Source: Clostridiales bacterium (lineage in GTDB: Bacteria; Bacillota; Clostridia; Peptostreptococcales; T1SED10-28). From it: a stretch of 8,226 nt of DNA. The DNA is taken from positions 1 through 8,226 of the forward strand of contig SLKF01000073.1 of NCBI GenBank assembly GCA_007134725.1, written 5' to 3'. How positions within the stretch are numbered: the stretch's first letter is position 1; every line of letters begins with the position of its first letter. A program made the position numbers and the translations under genes. The notes under the pieces are model-generated. The model had not been told where the DNA came from. It saw only the letters and a program-made list of their open reading frames with translations, and searched no databases. Positions 5,787 to 8,226 of the stretch are shown here, one piece after another.

Positions 5787-6958
5787 TGAACATAAAAGAT
5801 CTTGCGAAAAAACATGAAGACTATGCAGTTGAAATCAGAAGGCATTTTCATATGAATCCGGAGCCAAGTATGGGGGAATATGAAACGCAAAAGAGAGTAA
5901 TGGAAGAGTTAGATAAAATGGGTATAGATAATTACAAAGCTGCAGGAACGGGAGTAGTTGGAATAATAAAAGGAACGAAAGAAAACAAGGTCGTTGCGCT
6001 TAGAGCTGATATGGATGCCTTAGAGCTTCAGGAAGAAAATGATGTTCCATATAAATCCAAGAATGAAGGGTTCATGCACGGATGCGGACATGATGGACAT
6101 ACAGCCGGATTGCTGACAGCGGGAAAAATTTTAAATGAATTGAAAGACGAATTTGAGGGCACTGTAAAACTGATATTTCAACCGGGGGAAGAAACCGGGA
6201 AAGGAGCATTAGCTTTAATTGATGAAGGTGTATTAGATGACGTGGATGCGATTTTTGGGATACACCTTTGGAATGAACTGGAATCCGGAAAAATATCTGT
6301 AGAAGCGGGACCCAGAATGGCTTCAGCGGGAATATTTAAAATTTATGTAACTGGTAAGGGTGGTCATGGCTCTATGCCGAACCAGGGTGTCGATGCAGGT
6401 TTAGTCGGAGCCGCGATCCTTATGAATCTTCAAACGGTAGTAAGTAGAGAGATCAGTCCTCTTGACCCTGCAGTGTTATCCATCGGTATCTTCAATTCCG
6501 GTACTCGATTCAACATAATTCCTTCAGAGGCTTATCTTGAAGGCACAACCCGGTGTTTTTCAATTGAAGTTAATGATGAATTTGAAGAACAGATAGAACG
6601 AATCGTTCAGAATACTGCAAAGGCTTACCGGGCAGAGGTAAAACTGGATTATCAACAACTGGTACTTCCTACGATTAACGACGAACAGTTGGCAGAATAT
6701 GCAAACAAAGTTGCTGTGGAGTTAGTTGGAGAAGAAGGGAATGTACTATTTGAAAAAACCACCGGAGGGGAAGACTTTTCTTTCTATTCAAAATATGCAA
6801 AGACAGAATTTGCATTTGTGGGAACGAAAAACGAAGATAAAGTTAAGTATTATCCCCATCATCATTCTCATTTTGATATTGATGAAACAGCTCTTACAAC
6901 TGCAGCAGGTCTTTATGCAGGATTTGCAATCGAATACTTGAAGGGTGAGAAGATATGA
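5786..6958 (+). CDS. M20D amidohydrolase (N-acyl/N-aroyl amino acid amidase-like), first of a tandem pair, 390 aa
   Basis: A cytoplasmic metallo-amidohydrolase of subfamily M20D, related to hippurate hydrolase, IAA-amino-acid hydrolase, N-acetyl-cysteine deacetylases and AbgA/AbgB. Motifs: RRHFHMNPEPS (18-28), ALRADMDALE (71-80), MHGCGHDGHTA (97-107), FQPGEETGKGA (131-141), GIHLW (158-162), the dimerisation-domain signature GKGGHGSMPNQGVDAG (190-205), TTGGEDFSFY (325-334) and HHHSHFDIDE (358-367). Expected metal ligands Cys100, His102, Glu136, His160 and His360 and base Glu135 are all there, so the enzyme should be active. Length is standard. GGGGAGGT (5772-5779) precedes the ATG by six bases, and the start overlaps the preceding stop by one base. 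It is about half identical by eye to the next gene, with matching motif positions, so the pair arose by duplication. Substrate is unknown; M20D names are poor guides to specificity. Confidence 0.9.
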   Translation: MNIKDLAKKHEDYAVEIRRHFHMNPEPSMGEYETQKRVMEELDKMGIDNYKAAGTGVVGIIKGTKENKVVALRADMDALELQEENDVPYKSKNEGFMHGCGHDGHTAGLLTAGKILNELKDEFEGTVKLIFQPGEETGKGALALIDEGVLDDVDAIFGIHLWNELESGKISVEAGPRMASAGIFKIYVTGKGGHGSMPNQGVDAGLVGAAILMNLQTVVSREISPLDPAVLSIGIFNSGTRFNIIPSEAYLEGTTRCFSIEVNDEFEEQIERIVQNTAKAYRAEVKLDYQQLVLPTINDEQLAEYANKVAVELVGEEGNVLFEKTTGGEDFSFYSKYAKTEFAFVGTKNEDKVKYYPHHHSHFDIDETALTTAAGLYAGFAIEYLKGEKI

Positions 6959-8127
6959 TTGAAAAAATCGATCGATTAGTGAAAGAAAATAAAGACTATG
7001 TAATCAATTTAAGACGACATTTTCATATGAATCCTGAGCCGAGTTGGAAGGAGTATGAAACATCTAAAAGAGTAAAACAAGAACTCGAAAAAATGAACAT
7101 CCCATACATGTCAATTGCGGATACCGGCATAATTGCCACCATAAAGGGAAACAAAGAAGGAAAGACCGTAGCATTAAGAGCTGATATGGATGCACTAGAA
7201 ATACAGGAAGAAGGAGACCGGGAATACAAGTCGAAAAAAGATGGATTAATGCACGCCTGCGGACATGATGGTCACACGGCTATGCTTATAGGCGCTGCAA
7301 AAGTGCTAAACGGGATGAAAGAAGAAATCAACGGTACCGTGAAATTATTATTCCAGCCGGCAGAAGAAATGGTGCAGGGTGCGAAAAAGATCATCGAAGA
7401 AAATGGACTAAAGGGAATCGACAACATCTTTGGGATGCACTTATGGTCTGACTTGGAAACCGGTAAAATCAATTGTGAAAAAGGACCAAGAATGGCTGCA
7501 GGTGATTACGTAATAATTGATATCGAAGGGGTTGGAGGGCATGGCTCTATGCCTCATCAAGGGGTGGATGCCGGTGTTATAACAGCAGCCTTTTTACTAA
7601 ATATACAATCAGTCGTCAGCAGAGAAATGAGTCCCTTAGATTCAGTTGTTCTGAGTTTCGGGAAAATTAATACCGGAACCAGGTTTAATGTAATTCCTTC
7701 TAAAGCACATATCGAAGGTACAGCAAGGTGTTTTTCTAATGAGATACAGGATGATCTTCCTAAAATTATAAAAAGGTACGGTGATTATCTTGCCAAAAGT
7801 TATAGAGGGAAATTCCATCTGGAATATCTGAAGGGAACGCCACCAACGATCAACGAAGAAATATCTGTGGAAATTGCGACTTCCGCAGTAAAGAGTTTTC
7901 TGGGAGAAGAGGCGTTAGTAAGTTTTGAAAAACTAACAGGAAGCGAAGATATGGCCTACTATCTGAATGAAATCCCCGGAGCGATTGCGTTTATAGGGTG
8001 TAGAAATGAAGAAAAAGGTTCCAACTATCCTCAGCATCATTCTAAGTTTGATATAGATGAAGATAGTTTGGGGATAGGCACCGAATTATATGTAAGATAT
8101 GCGGTAGGTTTTTTAAATCAGGAGTAG
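6955..8127 (+). CDS. M20D amidohydrolase, second of a tandem pair, 390 aa
   Basis: Paralogue of the preceding gene with the same length. Motifs: RRHFHMNPEPS (20-30), ALRADMDALE (73-82), MHACGHDGHTA (99-109), FQPAEEMVQGA (133-143), GMHLW (160-164), GVGGHGSMPHQGVDAG (192-207), LTGSEDMAYY (327-336) and HHSKFDIDE (361-369). Metal ligands Cys102, His104, Glu138, His162 and His362 and base Glu137 are retained, so neither copy is decaying. The copies differ near the active site: PGEETGKG versus PAEEMVQG, and TGGEDFSFY versus TGSEDMAYY. This suggests distinct substrates, or one hetero-oligomer as in AbgA/AbgB. The start overlaps the previous stop by four bases (ATGA), with only a weak GGTGAG ribosome binding site (6944-6949), so translation is probably coupled. 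It is the last gene of the operon; no clear intrinsic terminator follows, only a hairpin-forming repeat ten bases after the stop. Confidence 0.9.
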   Translation: MIEKIDRLVKENKDYVINLRRHFHMNPEPSWKEYETSKRVKQELEKMNIPYMSIADTGIIATIKGNKEGKTVALRADMDALEIQEEGDREYKSKKDGLMHACGHDGHTAMLIGAAKVLNGMKEEINGTVKLLFQPAEEMVQGAKKIIEENGLKGIDNIFGMHLWSDLETGKINCEKGPRMAAGDYVIIDIEGVGGHGSMPHQGVDAGVITAAFLLNIQSVVSREMSPLDSVVLSFGKINTGTRFNVIPSKAHIEGTARCFSNEIQDDLPKIIKRYGDYLAKSYRGKFHLEYLKGTPPTINEEISVEIATSAVKSFLGEEALVSFEKLTGSEDMAYYLNEIPGAIAFIGCRNEEKGSNYPQHHSKFDIDEDSLGIGTELYVRYAVGFLNQE

Positions 8128-8138
8128 TATAGCTATAC
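8127..8138. repeat. 12-nt perfect palindrome at the operon end
   Basis: GTATAGCTATAC is fully self-complementary. It begins on the last base of the stop codon of the final operon gene and runs into the first two bases of repeat copy 2. It has no T-run after it, so it is not a normal terminator. A 12-nt palindrome can be chance; its position at the junction with the repeat is the only reason to record it. Confidence 0.35.
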
Positions 8139-8169
8139 GGACAGAGGGACGGAGAAATTGTCCGCCTCA
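8137..8169. repeat. 33-bp hairpin-forming repeat, copy 2
   Basis: Same orientation as copy 1 at 902-934, with one base different in 33. Hairpin option one: CGGACA (8138-8143) with TGTCCG (8159-8164). Option two: GAGG (8144-8147) and CGGA (8150-8153) with TCCG (8161-8164) and CCTC (8165-8168), bulging GA. It lies ten bases after the last stop codon of the operon and could stabilise the mRNA 3' end, but there is no T-run to make it an intrinsic terminator. Confidence 0.75.
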
Positions 8170-8226
8170 TAATGAAGTTTCGAGCATGGATTCTGATGAA
8201 AAAATTTTGGAAAATGATTTTAACCG

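Noticed and set aside
6726..6941. Plus-strand 71-codon frame inside the first M20D gene
   Set aside because: Shifted-frame shadow with no ribosome binding site; the overlapping frame carries the C-terminal M20D motifs and metal ligand.
5786..8127. Naming the M20D pair abgA/abgB
   Set aside because: Both are clearly shorter than AbgA and AbgB, and the partner permease does not look like AbgT in length or layout; the parallel is only structural.
8186..8226. Start of a further gene (ATG 8186, open to the window end)
   Set aside because: No ribosome binding site or promoter is visible and only 13 codons remain; ATG 8172 in another frame is equally open.

Overview
This window most likely comes from a low-GC anaerobic Firmicute, probably an amino-acid-fermenting member of the Clostridia. 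The basis is AT-rich sequence, strong AAGGAGG-type ribosome binding sites, UUG/GUG start options, sigma-A promoters with a TATAAT -10 box, and protein families common in that group. The genus cannot be named from sequence alone.

Layout. A small unrecognised gene lies on the minus strand (96-362), with its own promoter on one side and a terminator hairpin on the other. About 680 bases follow (463-1148) without a convincing gene. This stretch looks like decayed or accessory DNA and contains a short hairpin-forming repeat (902-934). At 1230-2660 is a sigma-54 enhancer-binding activator (PAS, AAA+, HTH) with an extended -10 promoter of its own. The 245-base gap after it (2661-2905) is dense with regulatory sequence: a direct-repeat array, an intrinsic terminator, a dyad and a textbook -24/-12 sigma-54 promoter.

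Downstream is a tightly packed five-gene operon (2906-8127): a two-halved membrane permease of unassigned family, an OsmC-like thiol protein, an N-carbamoyl-amino-acid hydrolase/allantoate amidohydrolase-type M20 enzyme, and two tandem paralogous M20D amidohydrolases. From osmC onward the genes overlap by one base (TAATG, twice) or four bases (ATGA). A second, nearly identical copy of the 33-bp repeat (8137-8169) lies ten bases after the last stop codon, so the two copies bracket regulator and operon in direct orientation.

How it fits together. The simplest reading is a sigma-54-controlled scavenging cassette. The PAS activator senses a metabolite or cell state, binds the dyad and/or repeat array, and fires the -24/-12 promoter. 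The permease then imports an N-substituted amino acid or amide (N-acyl, N-aroyl or N-carbamoyl), and the three metallohydrolases strip the substituent to release the amino acid. The OsmC-like protein is the odd member and may point to a thiol or reactive substrate. The promoter/activator pairing and the enzyme families are well supported; the substrate is not known.
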